A stretch of DNA of 64,000 nt from Roseiarcus sp963806935 (GTDB taxonomy: Bacteria; Pseudomonadota; Alphaproteobacteria; Rhizobiales; Beijerinckiaceae): the NCBI GenBank assembly GCA_963806935.1, contig CAWEAT010000051.1, forward strand, positions 1 to 64,000, written 5' to 3'. The translations under genes and the position numbers were made by a program. The notes under the pieces were generated by a model that saw only the letters and a program-made list of their open reading frames with translations, ran no database searches and was not told the DNA's origin. This document shows, one piece after another, positions 40,259-49,356 of the stretch. How positions within the stretch are numbered: the stretch's first letter is position 1; every line of letters begins with the position of its first letter.

Positions 40259-40813
40259 GTGAACCTGAACGCTGTCTCGATCGGCAAGAGCCCGCCCCAC
40301 GATGTCAATGTCGTGATCGAAGTGCCGATCGGGGGCGAGCCGATCAAGTATGAAATGGACAAGGAGAGCGGCGCGCTGCAGGTCGACCGGTTTCTCTACA
40401 CGTCGATGCGTTATCCCGGCAATTACGGTTTCATCCCCCATACGCTGTCCGACGACGGCGATCCGTGCGACGTGATCGTCGCCAACACCCGCGCGATCGT
40501 TCCGGGCGCGGTGATGAGCTGCCGGGTGGTCGGCGTCCTGATCATGGAGGACGAGGCTGGCGGCGACGAGAAGCTGCTCGCCGTGCCGTCGGCCAAGCTC
40601 ACCCAGCGCTACGCTCACGTCCAGAACTATGCCGACCTGCCGGCGATCACGCTGCAGCAGATCGAGCATTTCTTCGCCCACTACAAGGATCTCGAGCCCA
40701 ACAAGTGGGTCAAGATCGTCCGATGGGGCGATGCGGAAGAAGCGCGCGGCCTCGTGCTCGAAGGCATCGAGCGGGCCAAGAAGGCGAAGGCCGCGGTCAA
40801 GGTGAAGAGCTAG
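40259..40813 (+). CDS. ppa: inorganic pyrophosphatase
   Basis: A 184-residue family I soluble pyrophosphatase that hydrolyses PPi in the cytoplasm. The signature is in HTLSDDGDPCDVIVANTRAI (D-G-D-P-x-D metal site), with YPGNYGFIPHT and the early conserved VIEVPIGGEPIKYEMDKESG. GTG 40259 has GGGGAGG at seven bases; the GTG six bases earlier touches the ribosome site and is unlikely. Length and motifs are complete. The enzyme pulls biosynthetic reactions, including PPi made by ppdK in the gluconeogenic direction. Confidence 0.96.
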   Translation: MNLNAVSIGKSPPHDVNVVIEVPIGGEPIKYEMDKESGALQVDRFLYTSMRYPGNYGFIPHTLSDDGDPCDVIVANTRAIVPGAVMSCRVVGVLIMEDEAGGDEKLLAVPSAKLTQRYAHVQNYADLPAITLQQIEHFFAHYKDLEPNKWVKIVRWGDAEEARGLVLEGIERAKKAKAAVKVKS

Positions 40814-40897
40814 GCTGGACGCTCAACGAGATGCGCGCGCTTCGCGCCGGAGAGGATGCGACGTGCTGAAACGCGAACGGGTGCGGGACTTGGGCCG

Positions 40898-41575
40898 ATG
40901 AAGCGCTCGTTCATCGACGCCCGCATCGACCGCATGCTGAGTTTGTGCGAGCGCCACGGCGTCGCGCTGCCGCCCTTTGCGCTATGGGGGCAAGCGGATT
41001 TCCGCGCCAACCCGGAGGCCGCAAGACTGGTCGCCGAGCGCGGCATGGGCTGGAACGTGGTCGAATTCAAGCCCGGCCTGTTCGCGCGCGAGGGCCTGAC
41101 CTTGTTCACGCTGCGGATGGGCGACTGGCGCGAGCTCGGGGCCGGTCGGGGCCGCCTCTACGCCGAGAAGGCGATACTTGCCGAGGACGGCCAGCGCGCG
41201 CCTCATCACTATCATGTGGTCAAGACCGAGGACATCGTGAACCGCGGCGGCGCGCGGTTCGTCGTCGAACTGTTCAAGGTCGATGCCCGCGGCGCGCCGC
41301 TCAAGGACCGGTTTCGGGCGCTCAAGGATGTGAGCGTGCTCGATCTTGGTCCCGGCGACCAGGTTCGGCTCGAGCCCGGCGAGAGCCTCACGCTTGAACC
41401 TTACGTCGCTCACGCGTTCTGGGCCGAGGGCGGCGCGGCGATCGCGGGCGAGGTGTCGCTCGCCAACGACGACGGAACCGACAATTATTTCGTTCCGCCG
41501 CTTGAGCCCTTCCTGCCGATCGAAGAGGACGCGCCTGCGCGCTACGTGACGGTCAGGGACCACGGGCGGACATAA
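40898..41575 (+). CDS. D-lyxose/D-mannose family sugar isomerase
   Basis: A 225-residue cupin-type sugar isomerase. Metal-binding His residues are in RAPHHYHVVKTEDIVNRGG, the Glu and Arg downstream in RFVVELFKV and the last His in EPYVAHAFWAEG, as in D-lyxose ketol-isomerase. The N-terminus has IDRMLSLCERHGVALPPFAL, the C-terminus the conserved NDDGTDNYFVPPLEPFLPIE. ATG 40898 is preferred over a start at 40856. It interconverts D-lyxose and D-xylulose, or D-mannose and D-fructose. It follows ppa and is convergent with the nucleoside hydrolase gene. Confidence 0.9.
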   Translation: MKRSFIDARIDRMLSLCERHGVALPPFALWGQADFRANPEAARLVAERGMGWNVVEFKPGLFAREGLTLFTLRMGDWRELGAGRGRLYAEKAILAEDGQRAPHHYHVVKTEDIVNRGGARFVVELFKVDARGAPLKDRFRALKDVSVLDLGPGDQVRLEPGESLTLEPYVAHAFWAEGGAAIAGEVSLANDDGTDNYFVPPLEPFLPIEEDAPARYVTVRDHGRT

Positions 41576-41747
41576 GGGCGCCGCCGCGATCGGGATGGAT
41601 TTATACGGCCCACGCCGGGGTGTGCGCTTTCATGGCTGACGCAGTCTTTTCAGCCCTTTGGGCGCCTTTTTCTGCAACGGGAAGCAAGGCCTCTTAATTA
41701 TCAACATAATACAATATGTATAAATGGGGCTTCGGTCAGACGAGCCG
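41576..41747. other. convergent intergenic region with AT-rich block
   Basis: 172 bp between two convergent genes. A short GCCC-TTT-GGGC stem followed by GCCTTTTT (41652-41670) may end transcription on plus, but the stem is only 4 bp. An AT-rich block (TTAATTATCAACATAATACA, 41695-41714) stands out against the GC-rich surroundings. No gene was recognised. Confidence 0.4.
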
Positions 41748-42734
41748 TCATGCCCGGTCGGCGAGGCGAGCCATCGCGTCGAAATACATGGCGCGAAAAC
41801 GCTCCGCATCGACCGCGACCGCGACTTCGGCGTTGGCGAGGCGGCCCCATTGACCGCGCCAGTCGACGATCGTGGCGCCGGTCGTGAGCCGGCCGGACGT
41901 CTCGACATCGACGGCGGCGCGGCGCGTCTCGACCAGGGTCGGGTCGAGGGCGACCGCGAGGGCGAGCGGGTCGTGCATGGTGAAGATGCGCTGGCCGTAG
42001 ATCTTTTCCATCCGCTCGAAATAGGCGCGCGAGGAATCCTCGAGGAAGCGGGTGAGCGCCGGTCCATCGGGCTTGCCGGCCCAGCGCGATGCGATCGCCG
42101 CAACGTCGTTTTCGTCGATGATCGTCTTGCGGGTGACGTCGAGGCCGATCGCGATCACCGGCGTCGCGCCGACGCCGCCAAAGGCGTGAAAGACGATGCG
42201 CGCGGCTTCGGGGTCGTGCCAGATGTTGAACTCGGCCGAAGGCGTCACATTGCCCGGCGCGGCATAGGCGCCGCCCATGATGACGAACCGCTTGACGAGC
42301 CGCGGCAGCTCCGGCTCGCGCATGACCGCGAGCGCGATATTGGTCAAAGGGCCGGTGGCGACGAGAACGAGACGCCCGGCGTGGGCGCGGGCCGCTGCGA
42401 TGATGCCTTCGACCGCATGCTGGACGTGGGCCGGCTCCTGCGGCTCGGGCAGGACGGCGTGCCCGAGGCCGCTCCTGCCGTGGATATCGCTCGCGTCCTT
42501 CACCTGGATCGAGATCGCAGCCGGCGCGCCCGGCCAGACGGGTATGTCGGCGCGCCGGGCGAGCGCGAGAACCGCCCGGGTGTTGCGCGTCGCCGCTGCA
42601 AGGGAGACGTTGCCGACGACCGTGGAGACGCCGAGGATTCGCGCCTCCGGATGGGCGCATAGGTAAAGCAGCGCCAGCGCGTCGTCGATTCCGGTGTCGA
42701 CGTCGATGACGAGGGGCTGGGCGGGTTCGGACAT
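41748..42734 (-). CDS. inosine/uridine-preferring nucleoside hydrolase
   Basis: A 328-residue nucleoside hydrolase of the IUNH family, splitting N-glycosidic bonds of nucleosides. The hallmark Ca-binding motif is VIDVDTGIDDALALLYLCA, followed by STVVGNVSLAAATRNTRAVL and LVATGPLTNIALAV, then GGAYAAPGNVTPSAEFNIW with the D/N site and HDPLALAVALDP near the C-terminus. ATG 42734 (MSEPAQP) has GGAAGA upstream; ATG 42755 is also open. It may feed salvage of ribose and bases. It is followed upstream by the MATE gene with about 87 bp between them. Confidence 0.94.
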   Translation of the reverse strand: MSEPAQPLVIDVDTGIDDALALLYLCAHPEARILGVSTVVGNVSLAAATRNTRAVLALARRADIPVWPGAPAAISIQVKDASDIHGRSGLGHAVLPEPQEPAHVQHAVEGIIAAARAHAGRLVLVATGPLTNIALAVMREPELPRLVKRFVIMGGAYAAPGNVTPSAEFNIWHDPEAARIVFHAFGGVGATPVIAIGLDVTRKTIIDENDVAAIASRWAGKPDGPALTRFLEDSSRAYFERMEKIYGQRIFTMHDPLALAVALDPTLVETRRAAVDVETSGRLTTGATIVDWRGQWGRLANAEVAVAVDAERFRAMYFDAMARLADRA

Positions 42735-42821
42735 GGGCGTCAGTCTTCCACTCATCTCATGCGACCGGTGTGATCCCGGTCAAATGCGGCGGGATATTGT
42801 GGGCGGGCGCGCCACCCACGG

Positions 42822-44213
42822 TCAAACCGGAAAGCCTCGCCGTTCCGTGGCGAGCCAGCGCTGCATGAGCAGGATGGCGACGACCGCGAGGCCGAGCGCG
42901 AGGCCGATCCACACGCCAACCGCGCCGAGCGCGGTCCCGAATCCGAGCGCGACCCCGACCGGAGCGCCGATCACCCAGTAGCCAACGAGCGCGATGACGA
43001 GCGGAATGCGCGAATCGTGCACGCCGCGCAGCATGTTGGCGAGCGTCGCCTGGCTGGCGTCGAAGATCTGGAACAGGGCGGCGATTTGCAGGAGCGCGAT
43101 CGCAATGCCGACTGCGGCTTCGTTCTGGGGCGCGTCGATGTTCATGAATGGCGCGATCAGAAGGCGGGGCGCGGCGAGCATCGTGGTCGCCGACAGGAGA
43201 GCGAAGACGAGAGTGAGGCCGAAGGCGGACCAGCCGGCGCGCTGAAGCGCGACCGGGTCGCGCGCGCCATAGGCATGTCCGACCCGGACCGTGGCCGCCT
43301 GCCCGAGCCCGAGCGGCACCATGAAGGCGAGAGACGCGATCTGCAGCGCGATCGTGTGCGCTTCGAGCGCCGCCCGGTCGATCAGGCCCACGAGCAAAGT
43401 CGATGAAGAAAAGACGCCGACCTCGGCCGCGATCGTCGCTCCGATCGGCAGGCCAAGCCGCCATAGGGCCATGAACTCGCCCGCCGCCGGCCGCCAGGGG
43501 AGCGCGAACAGCCGCAAGCGGCGCAGGCGCTCGTCGAGGGGCGAGGCGGCGAAGAGCAGGAGCACCATCAGCGTCTGGGAAAGCGTGGTCGCGAGCCCCG
43601 AGCCAAAAATGCCGAGCGCAGGCGCCCCCAGCTTGCCGAAGATGAGCGCGTAGTTGGCGAGCGCGTTGAACGCGACGGCCACGAGGCCGACGATCAGGGC
43701 GGGTCGGGGACGCTCGAGGGCAAAAAAGGCTGCGCGCGCGGCAAAGAAGAGCAGGCTGGGCGCGAGGCTCCACTGGAACCCGAGCATATAGGTTCCGGCG
43801 TCGTCGGCGAGATCGGGCTCTTCGCCGATCGCCTTGAGGATGCTCGAGGTGTGCCACAGGGCCAGCCAGGTGACGAGCGCAATGATGAGCGCGGAGAGAA
43901 GCGCCTGGTGGGTCGCGCGGCGCAACGCTTGCGCGCCTTCGCCGGCCCCGACCTTCGCGGCGGCGATCGGGGAGAGCGCCGAGACGATGCCGACGCCAAG
44001 CAGGAATGGGGGCAGGTAGAGGTTGAATCCGAGCGCGCCGGCGGCGAGCGCGCGCGGCGACAGCCAGCCGAGCATCATGATGTCGGTCACCGTCATCACG
44101 TTGATCGCGACATTGGCGAGAACGATCGGCCAGCTCAGCCTAAGCGTCGCGCCAAGCTCGCGCTTGAGCCAGCCCGTGGCGGGAGTCGCGCTTGTTGGCG
44201 CTGCGGCGCGCAT
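42822..44213 (-). CDS. MATE family multidrug/Na+ efflux transporter
   Basis: A 463-residue membrane protein with about twelve helices and the MATE layout. TLRLSWPIVLANVAINVMTV starts TM1, DIMMLGWLSPRALAAGALGF is the second helix pair, and LPIGATIAAEVGVFSSSTLL begins the second half. LGLGQAATVRVGHAYGARDP is the duplicated conserved region of the C-half. ATG 44213 has AGGA ten bases upstream. MATE proteins expel cationic compounds using H+ or Na+; the substrate is not evident. A start 29 codons earlier (44300) is possible but lacks conservation. Confidence 0.92.
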   Translation of the reverse strand: MRAAAPTSATPATGWLKRELGATLRLSWPIVLANVAINVMTVTDIMMLGWLSPRALAAGALGFNLYLPPFLLGVGIVSALSPIAAAKVGAGEGAQALRRATHQALLSALIIALVTWLALWHTSSILKAIGEEPDLADDAGTYMLGFQWSLAPSLLFFAARAAFFALERPRPALIVGLVAVAFNALANYALIFGKLGAPALGIFGSGLATTLSQTLMVLLLFAASPLDERLRRLRLFALPWRPAAGEFMALWRLGLPIGATIAAEVGVFSSSTLLVGLIDRAALEAHTIALQIASLAFMVPLGLGQAATVRVGHAYGARDPVALQRAGWSAFGLTLVFALLSATTMLAAPRLLIAPFMNIDAPQNEAAVGIAIALLQIAALFQIFDASQATLANMLRGVHDSRIPLVIALVGYWVIGAPVGVALGFGTALGAVGVWIGLALGLAVVAILLMQRWLATERRGFPV

Positions 44214-44312
44214 GATCGGCTGGTCCTGAAACGAGGGGCAGGGTGCATAGCGGATGCGCGTTGCGGGCGCAAACATTGCCGTGAAATCCCGGCGCCGCAC
44301 GACGGCTTGCCG

Positions 44313-45101
44313 TCACCCAACCGTTCGCGCGATCCAGTCGAGGGTCTCGGCGAGGCGCTCGCCGAGCGCCAGGTGGCCGGCGCCCTCGACGCGCCAGAAC
44401 GCCTTCGGCGGATTGGCGAGCGCGAACAGTTTCTCGCCGAACCGGACCGGCACGACCGGGTCCTTCGTCCCATGCACCATCAGCGTGGGCGCTTTCACCT
44501 GGGCGATGATGAGGTCGTTGCGGAACGGGTCGCGGAGCAGCGCGCGAACCGGGACGAACCAGTACGCCGCCGCCGCGACGTCGGCGATCGAGGAATAGGG
44601 CGAGTCGAGAACCAGCGCGCCGACATTGTGGCGCGCGGCGATCGAGACCGCGACGCCGGACCCGAGCGACTCGCCAAAGGCGACGATGCGCTCCGGCCTG
44701 ACCCCGCTTGCGATCGCCGCCGCGTAGGTTGCTTCGCCGTCGAGCTTGAGCCCGGCCTCGCTTGGCGAGCCGGTTGAGCTGGCATAGCCGCGATATTCGA
44801 TCGCCAGCACCCCCATGCCGGCCTTCGCCATGGCGCGAAAGCGCTCGACCCGCAGGTCGAGCCCGCCGGCATTGCCGTGAAAATAGAGGATCAGCGGCCG
44901 GTCGGCCGCGGGCGGGATGCTCCAGGCGACCAGGCTCTCCCCATCCTCGGTCTCGAGACGAATCGTCTCCGCCGCAAGTCCGACCGTCGCCGGATCGACG
45001 TCGGCGGCGTCGCAGCGAAACAGCAGCTTGCGCTGGCCGACCAGAAGCCCGACGAACACTGCGGCGTAAAGCGCGGCGCACGCGGCGATCGCGATCAGCA
45101 C
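44313..45101 (-). CDS. alpha/beta hydrolase, BEM46/YfhR-like, membrane-anchored
   Basis: A 262-residue alpha/beta hydrolase. Residues 3-22 (IAIAACAALYAAVFVGLLVG) form an N-terminal anchor; the fold then shows ILYFHGNAGGLDLRVERFRA (oxyanion HGNAG), the nucleophile in AFGESLGSGVA, LMVHGTKDPVVPVRFGEKLF with the acidic residue and GAGHLALG with the His. This is the BEM46/YfhR/ABHD13 type. The start is GTG 45101, 25 bp after the pntB stop, so it probably belongs to the transhydrogenase transcript. Substrate unknown. Confidence 0.88.
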   Translation of the reverse strand: MLIAIAACAALYAAVFVGLLVGQRKLLFRCDAADVDPATVGLAAETIRLETEDGESLVAWSIPPAADRPLILYFHGNAGGLDLRVERFRAMAKAGMGVLAIEYRGYASSTGSPSEAGLKLDGEATYAAAIASGVRPERIVAFGESLGSGVAVSIAARHNVGALVLDSPYSSIADVAAAAYWFVPVRALLRDPFRNDLIIAQVKAPTLMVHGTKDPVVPVRFGEKLFALANPPKAFWRVEGAGHLALGERLAETLDWIARTVG

Positions 45102-45126
45102 GACCCGGCCATGATCTGCGCTTGCT

Positions 45127-46527
45127 TCAGTGCTGGAGCGCCTTGACGATCGCGTCGGTCATCTTCTTGGCGTCGCCGAACAGCATCAGCGTATTGTCGC
45201 GGAAGAAGAGCTCGTTTTCGACCCCCGCGTAGCCCGAGCCCATGCCGCGCTTGACGAACAGCACCGTTTTCGCCTTGTCGACGTCGAGGACCGGCATGCC
45301 GTAGATCGGCGACTTCGGATCGGTCTTCGCGGCCGGGTTGGTGACGTCGTTGGCGCCGATGACATAGGCGACGTCGGCTTGCGGGAACTCGGAGTTGATG
45401 TCCTCGAGCTCGAACACTTCGTCGTAAGGGACATTGGCCTCGGCAAGCAGCACGTTCATGTGCCCCGGCATCCGCCCCGCGACCGGATGGATCGCGTATT
45501 TGACCTCGACGCCGTTCTTCTTGAGCAGGTCCGCCATTTCGCGCAACGAGTGCTGGGCCTGCGCGACCGCCATGCCGTAGCCGGGCACGATGATCACCTT
45601 GGACGCGTTCTTCATCATGAAGGCCGCATCCTCGGCCGAGCCCTGCTTGACCGGCCGCGTCTCCGTGGCGTTCGAAGAGGCGGCGACCTCGCCGCCCCAG
45701 CCGCCGAGAATGACGGAGATGAACGAGCGGTTCATGCCCTTGCACATGATGTAGGACAGGATCGCGCCCGAGGAGCCGACCAGCGCTCCGGTGATGATGA
45801 GCGCGAGATTGCCGAGGGTGAAGCCGATCCCCGCCGCCGCCCAGCCGGAATAGGAGTTGAGCATCGAGATGACGACCGGCATGTCGGCGCCGCCGATCGG
45901 AATGATGAGCAGGACGCCGAGCGCGAGGGCGTCGAGGGCGATCAGCCAGAAAAACACCGGCGCCTGGGTGGCGTAGAAGAGGGCGATCAGGAGCACGAGC
46001 GCGACGCCGAGCCCGCCGTTGACGACGTGCCGCTGGGGCAGGAGGATCGGCGCGCCCGACATCCGGCCGTCGAGCTTCAGGAACGCGATGATCGACCCGG
46101 TGAAGGTGATGGCGCCGATCGCAAGCCCGAGCGACATCTCGATCGTGCTCGCGGGATGGATGATGTCGCCTTCCTCGATGCCGAAGGCTTCGGGAGCGTA
46201 AAAGGCGCCGGCGGCGACGAGCACCGCGGCCAATCCGACCAGCGAATGGAACATCGCCACCAGTTGCGGCATCGCCGTCATCTGGATGGTGCGGGCGCGC
46301 CAGGCGCCGATGCCGCCGCCGATCGCGAAGCCGAGGATGATGAGGAGCCAGGAAAGCCCGCTCGACGGCGGGCGCAGCGCGAGCGTCGTCACGACCGCGA
46401 TCGCCATGCCGATCATGCCGAAGCGATTGCCCTGGCGGGAGGTGGCGGGCGAGGACAGCCCGCGCAGCGCCAGGATGAAGAGGATGCCCGAGACGAGATA
46501 GAGCAGGGCGGCGAGGTTGGCGTTCAT
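45127..46527 (-). CDS. pntB: proton-translocating NAD(P) transhydrogenase beta subunit
   Basis: A 466-residue subunit. The N-terminal half is membrane-embedded (about nine helices, for example AALLYLVSGILFILALRGLS and VVNGGLGVALVLLIALFYAT); the C-terminal half is the NADP-binding domain III with VIIVPGYGMAVAQAQHSLRE (the G-Y-G-M motif), HPVAGRMPGHMNVLLAEANV and AYVIGANDVTNPA, ending GYAGVENELFF. It uses the proton gradient to drive NADPH formation from NADH. Last of three pnt genes, 6 bp after the middle one. Confidence 0.97.
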   Translation of the reverse strand: MNANLAALLYLVSGILFILALRGLSSPATSRQGNRFGMIGMAIAVVTTLALRPPSSGLSWLLIILGFAIGGGIGAWRARTIQMTAMPQLVAMFHSLVGLAAVLVAAGAFYAPEAFGIEEGDIIHPASTIEMSLGLAIGAITFTGSIIAFLKLDGRMSGAPILLPQRHVVNGGLGVALVLLIALFYATQAPVFFWLIALDALALGVLLIIPIGGADMPVVISMLNSYSGWAAAGIGFTLGNLALIITGALVGSSGAILSYIMCKGMNRSFISVILGGWGGEVAASSNATETRPVKQGSAEDAAFMMKNASKVIIVPGYGMAVAQAQHSLREMADLLKKNGVEVKYAIHPVAGRMPGHMNVLLAEANVPYDEVFELEDINSEFPQADVAYVIGANDVTNPAAKTDPKSPIYGMPVLDVDKAKTVLFVKRGMGSGYAGVENELFFRDNTLMLFGDAKKMTDAIVKALQH

Positions 46528-46533
46528 GCGGCC

Positions 46534-46956
46534 TCAGCCCTTCTTTTTGTACATCGCCAGCATGCGCTCGGTGACGAGGAAGCCGCCGAATATGTTGACC
46601 GAGGCCAGGATGAGCGCGATGAAGCCGACGAAGCGGGCGAAAACCGAACCGCTGTCCACCGCGGCGACGCCGACGGACAGCAGCGCGCCGACGACGATGA
46701 CTGAGGAAATGGCGTTGGTCTCGGACATCAGCGGCGTATGCAGCGCCGGCGTCACCGACCAGACGACGTAATAGCCGACGAAGACGGCCAAAGCGAAAAT
46801 CGCCAGCCTGAACACGAACGGATCGATGGCGCCGCCCGAGGCGGCCTGGCCCGCGGCCGCGAGCTGGTCGCTATAGGCTTGCGCCGCCTGCGCCGCCTCG
46901 CGCGCGGCGGCCGCGGCGGCTCTCAGTTTTTCAATTGCGGCGTCGAGATTGTCCAT
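46534..46956 (-). CDS. pntAB: proton-translocating NAD(P) transhydrogenase alpha2 subunit
   Basis: A 140-residue subunit with a long Ala-rich N-terminal helix (AIEKLRAAAAAAREAAQAAQ, possibly coiled coil) and then four membrane helices: VFRLAIFALAVFVGYYVVWS, TPALHTPLMSETNAISSVIV, VVGALLSVGVAAVDSGSVFA and FVGFIALILASVNIFGGFLV. HTPLMSETNAISS is the conserved segment of the alpha-subunit membrane domain. Split alpha1/alpha2 genes are typical of Alphaproteobacteria. Flanked by pntAA and pntB in one operon. Confidence 0.95.
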   Translation of the reverse strand: MDNLDAAIEKLRAAAAAAREAAQAAQAYSDQLAAAGQAASGGAIDPFVFRLAIFALAVFVGYYVVWSVTPALHTPLMSETNAISSVIVVGALLSVGVAAVDSGSVFARFVGFIALILASVNIFGGFLVTERMLAMYKKKG

Positions 46957-46997
46957 GCGGCTCTCCGGGGCTCAGGCGCGGGGCAGGGGGTGAAAAT

Positions 46998-48125
46998 CTA
47001 CTCAGCGATGAAGGCGGGATGAACGATCGCGCCGTCGCGGGTCAGGCAGGTCGCCTTGACGAGCTCGTCGTCCCAGTTGACCGCGAGCGACTTCGCCGCC
47101 TTGTCGATGAGCGTCTCGGCGAAGGCGTAAAGATTGCGGGCGTAGAGCGCCGAGGCCGAGGCGGGGATGCGGGTGACGTTGGAATAGCCGACGATCTTGA
47201 CGCCGTTGTCGGTGATCGCCAGTTCGCCTGGCTTCGACAGCTCGCAGTTTCCGCCCCGCTCGACGGCAAGATCGACGATGACCGAACCGGCCCGCATCGA
47301 CTTGACCATGTCGGCGCTGATGAGGCGCGGGGCCGGGCGGCCCGGAATCAGCGCAGTCGTGACAACGATGTCTTGCTTGGCGATATGCGAGGCGATCAGC
47401 GCGGCCTGCTTGGCCTTGTAGCCGTCCGACATTTCCTTGGCGTAACCGCCCGCGGTTTCGGCCTGCTTGAATTCATCGTCCTCGACGGCGACGAACTTGG
47501 CGCCGAGCGACTCGACCTGCTCCTTGGTCGCCGGACGGACGTCGTTCGCGGTGACGACGGCGCCTAGGCGCCGGGCGGTCGCGATCGCCTGGAGGCCGGC
47601 GACGCCGACCCCCATGACGAACAGCCTCGCGCCGGTGACCGTGCCTGCCGGCGTCATCATCATCGGCATCGCCCGGCCGTATTCGGCCGCCGCGTCGATC
47701 ACGGCGCGATAACCGGCGAGATTCGCCTGGCTCGACAACACATCCATCACCTGGGCGCGCGTTATTCGCGGCAGCAGCTCCATCGCAAACGCGGCGACTT
47801 GGGCCTTCGCCATCGCCTCGATCGCGTCGCGATGGCCGTAAGGGTCCATGGTCGCGATGACCAGCGCGCCCGGCTTGACGCGCGCGATCTCGTGCGAGCT
47901 TGGCCGTCGAACCTTCAGCACCACATCGGCGCCAAGAGCCTCTTCCGCTGAGACAAGGCGTGCGCCAGCCGACTGATAGTCGGCGTCCGGGAACCCGGCC
48001 TTGACGCCTGCGCCATGCTCGACGGCGACCTCGGCCCCGAGCGCGGCGAATTTCTTGGCCGTTTCCGGGCTGGCTGCGACGCGCGTTTCAGCCGGGTCGG
48101 TTTCGGCCGGAACCCCGATCAGCAT
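46998..48125 (-). CDS. pntAA: NAD(P) transhydrogenase alpha1 subunit (NAD-binding)
   Basis: A 375-residue subunit with the soluble NAD(H)-binding domain I. It begins MLIGVPAETDPAETRVAASP, the alanine dehydrogenase/PNT N-terminal motif, and has MMMTPAGTVTGARLFVMGVG with the G-x-G-x-x-G of the Rossmann fold, followed by ALIPGRPAPRLISADMVKSM and ERGGNCELSKPGE. ATG 48125 has GGGGAAGG upstream; longer in-frame sequence is unconserved. First gene of pntAA-pntAB-pntB. The 290 bp upstream, up to the fliJ-like stop, hold no recognised gene. Confidence 0.96.
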   Translation of the reverse strand: MLIGVPAETDPAETRVAASPETAKKFAALGAEVAVEHGAGVKAGFPDADYQSAGARLVSAEEALGADVVLKVRRPSSHEIARVKPGALVIATMDPYGHRDAIEAMAKAQVAAFAMELLPRITRAQVMDVLSSQANLAGYRAVIDAAAEYGRAMPMMMTPAGTVTGARLFVMGVGVAGLQAIATARRLGAVVTANDVRPATKEQVESLGAKFVAVEDDEFKQAETAGGYAKEMSDGYKAKQAALIASHIAKQDIVVTTALIPGRPAPRLISADMVKSMRAGSVIVDLAVERGGNCELSKPGELAITDNGVKIVGYSNVTRIPASASALYARNLYAFAETLIDKAAKSLAVNWDDELVKATCLTRDGAIVHPAFIAE

Positions 48126-48415
48126 GAGACCTTCCCCCGCGAGCGCTAAAGCTTGTCTGACGTCCGAACGGTGCGGAGCCGCTTTCCGAACGAATGCGAG
48201 CCGCTTCCGCGAGGCGACAGCCTTAGAGCATTGGCCCTCGCGCCGCAACGCAGGTCACTCGAACGTCAGGAGAAGAGGAAGCCGAGCGGCGACCGGGAAG
48301 GAGGCTTTCCGCTATTGCAAGATGCGGGACCGGAAAGCGGTTCGCATCACTGAATATTGCGACACGGCCTTCATCGACCGCGTCCTGTCTCGCCGTCGCA
48401 AGTGAACGCCCGCCC

Positions 48416-48784
48416 TCAGGCGCGCGCGGCCGCTTCCACGAGGCGATCGCTCGACTTGTCGCGCACTTCGAGCGTCTCGAACTTGAGAAGTTCGCCCTCG
48501 GCTTCGTCCTGCGCCGCCTTCGCCTCCTCGATCTGCCCGAGAAGCTCGGCAATCGAGCTCTTCAGATTGTCGCGTCTGACCGAGGTCGCGCGGGCGTATG
48601 TCGGATAGGCGAAATGTGCGGGATCGGCGATGCCCGCCCGCTTCTCTTCATTGGCGATCTCGCGATCAAGGTCGCCGATCATGCGGGTGAATTCGGCCAT
48701 CATCATTTCGATCTGCCGAACGCGGCGGCGCTTTTCCTCGAGTTGAAAGCGCTTAAGCCGAACAAGCGTGTCCCGCGACTTCAT
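48416..48784 (-). CDS. fliJ: FliJ-like flagellar export chaperone
   Basis: A 122-residue, highly charged helical protein, probably coiled coil throughout: TLVRLKRFQLEEKRRRVRQI, MMMAEFTRMIGDLDREIANE, and ELLGQIEEAKA-like LLGQIEEAKAAQDEAEGELL. The sequence AGIADPAHFAYPTYARAT is diagnostic of the FliJ proteins of Rhizobiales that lie next to ctrA. FliJ binds export chaperones and the FliI ATPase. ATG 48784 starts MKSRDTLVRLKR, the conserved beginning. Divergent from ctrA with a 572-bp region between. Confidence 0.88.
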   Translation of the reverse strand: MKSRDTLVRLKRFQLEEKRRRVRQIEMMMAEFTRMIGDLDREIANEEKRAGIADPAHFAYPTYARATSVRRDNLKSSIAELLGQIEEAKAAQDEAEGELLKFETLEVRDKSSDRLVEAAARA

Positions 48785-49356
48785 TCCGGCGTACTCCTTG
48801 GCAAACTCGACGCGTGAGGACGTCGCCGCCCTCGGTTCACGACTACGAGACGGCGCGACGATGCATGAGGAAGGTTTCTCCTTTCTTACGTCAGGGGATG
48901 TCGCGCCCGGTCGGGCCCGCCGTCCTGGTCGATCCGTTCTGCACGCCAAAGAGGGGCGTGCGTCTGCGCGTATCGCCGGCGTTAGCAGTTCATTTACCCG
49001 GGTCGTTAACAATCAGGGCCGGACGAGGGCGAAAAATTATTTTCGCTCATTCAACAAAACGACGTCGCCTTTCAAACAGCCGCGGAACCGCGAGTCCAAT
49101 GAATCTGTTAGGATCGCTGGTTAATGTGAAGCTTTAATTTTGCTGGATCAGAATTACCTTTTATTATCAACTCGTTACTAGTATCTTGGCTAACGCAAGC
49201 AAGGGGCTTGCGCAATGGAATCATGGTTTGTTAACCAATGGCGGTCAGTCTTCGTTCGAAATCAGTCCGAGCTCCTAACTGTGCGGCGAGAGTTGGGCAG
49301 GGAAGCGACGTACATAACCGCGGTCACGAAGCGACGGGCGAGGCGGGGAGCCTAAG
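48785..49356. other. long fliJ-ctrA intergenic region, no gene
   Basis: 572 bp without a supported gene between divergent fliJ-like and ctrA. The left half (to about 48960) is GC-rich and featureless; the right half is AT-rich and carries the CtrA-type and GANTC sites described separately. The length is consistent with several promoters for ctrA, as in other Alphaproteobacteria. Confidence 0.7.
48982..49236 (+). promoter_or_regulatory. ctrA upstream control region: CtrA-like boxes and GANTC sites
   Basis: Sites seen: TTAG-N7-TTTA at 48982-48996, a close variant of the CtrA box TTAA-N7-TTAA; TTAAC at 49006-49010; TTAA-N9-TTAA at 49121-49137 (spacing two longer than consensus); GTTAACC half-site at 49230-49236. 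Three GANTC sequences, the CcrM methylation target, lie at 49092-49096, 49101-49105 and 49218-49222. In Caulobacter and rhizobia ctrA is autoregulated and methylation-sensitive, which fits, but binding here is inferred. Confidence 0.6.

Noticed and set aside
41652..41670. GCCC-TTT-GGGC stem followed by TTTTT as a terminator
   Set aside because: Stem of only 4 bp; mentioned in the intergenic entry but not called as a terminator.
48126..48415. Possible small gene between pntAA and fliJ-like
   Set aside because: Open frames exist on plus but have Arg/Ser-rich, unconserved products and no ribosome site.
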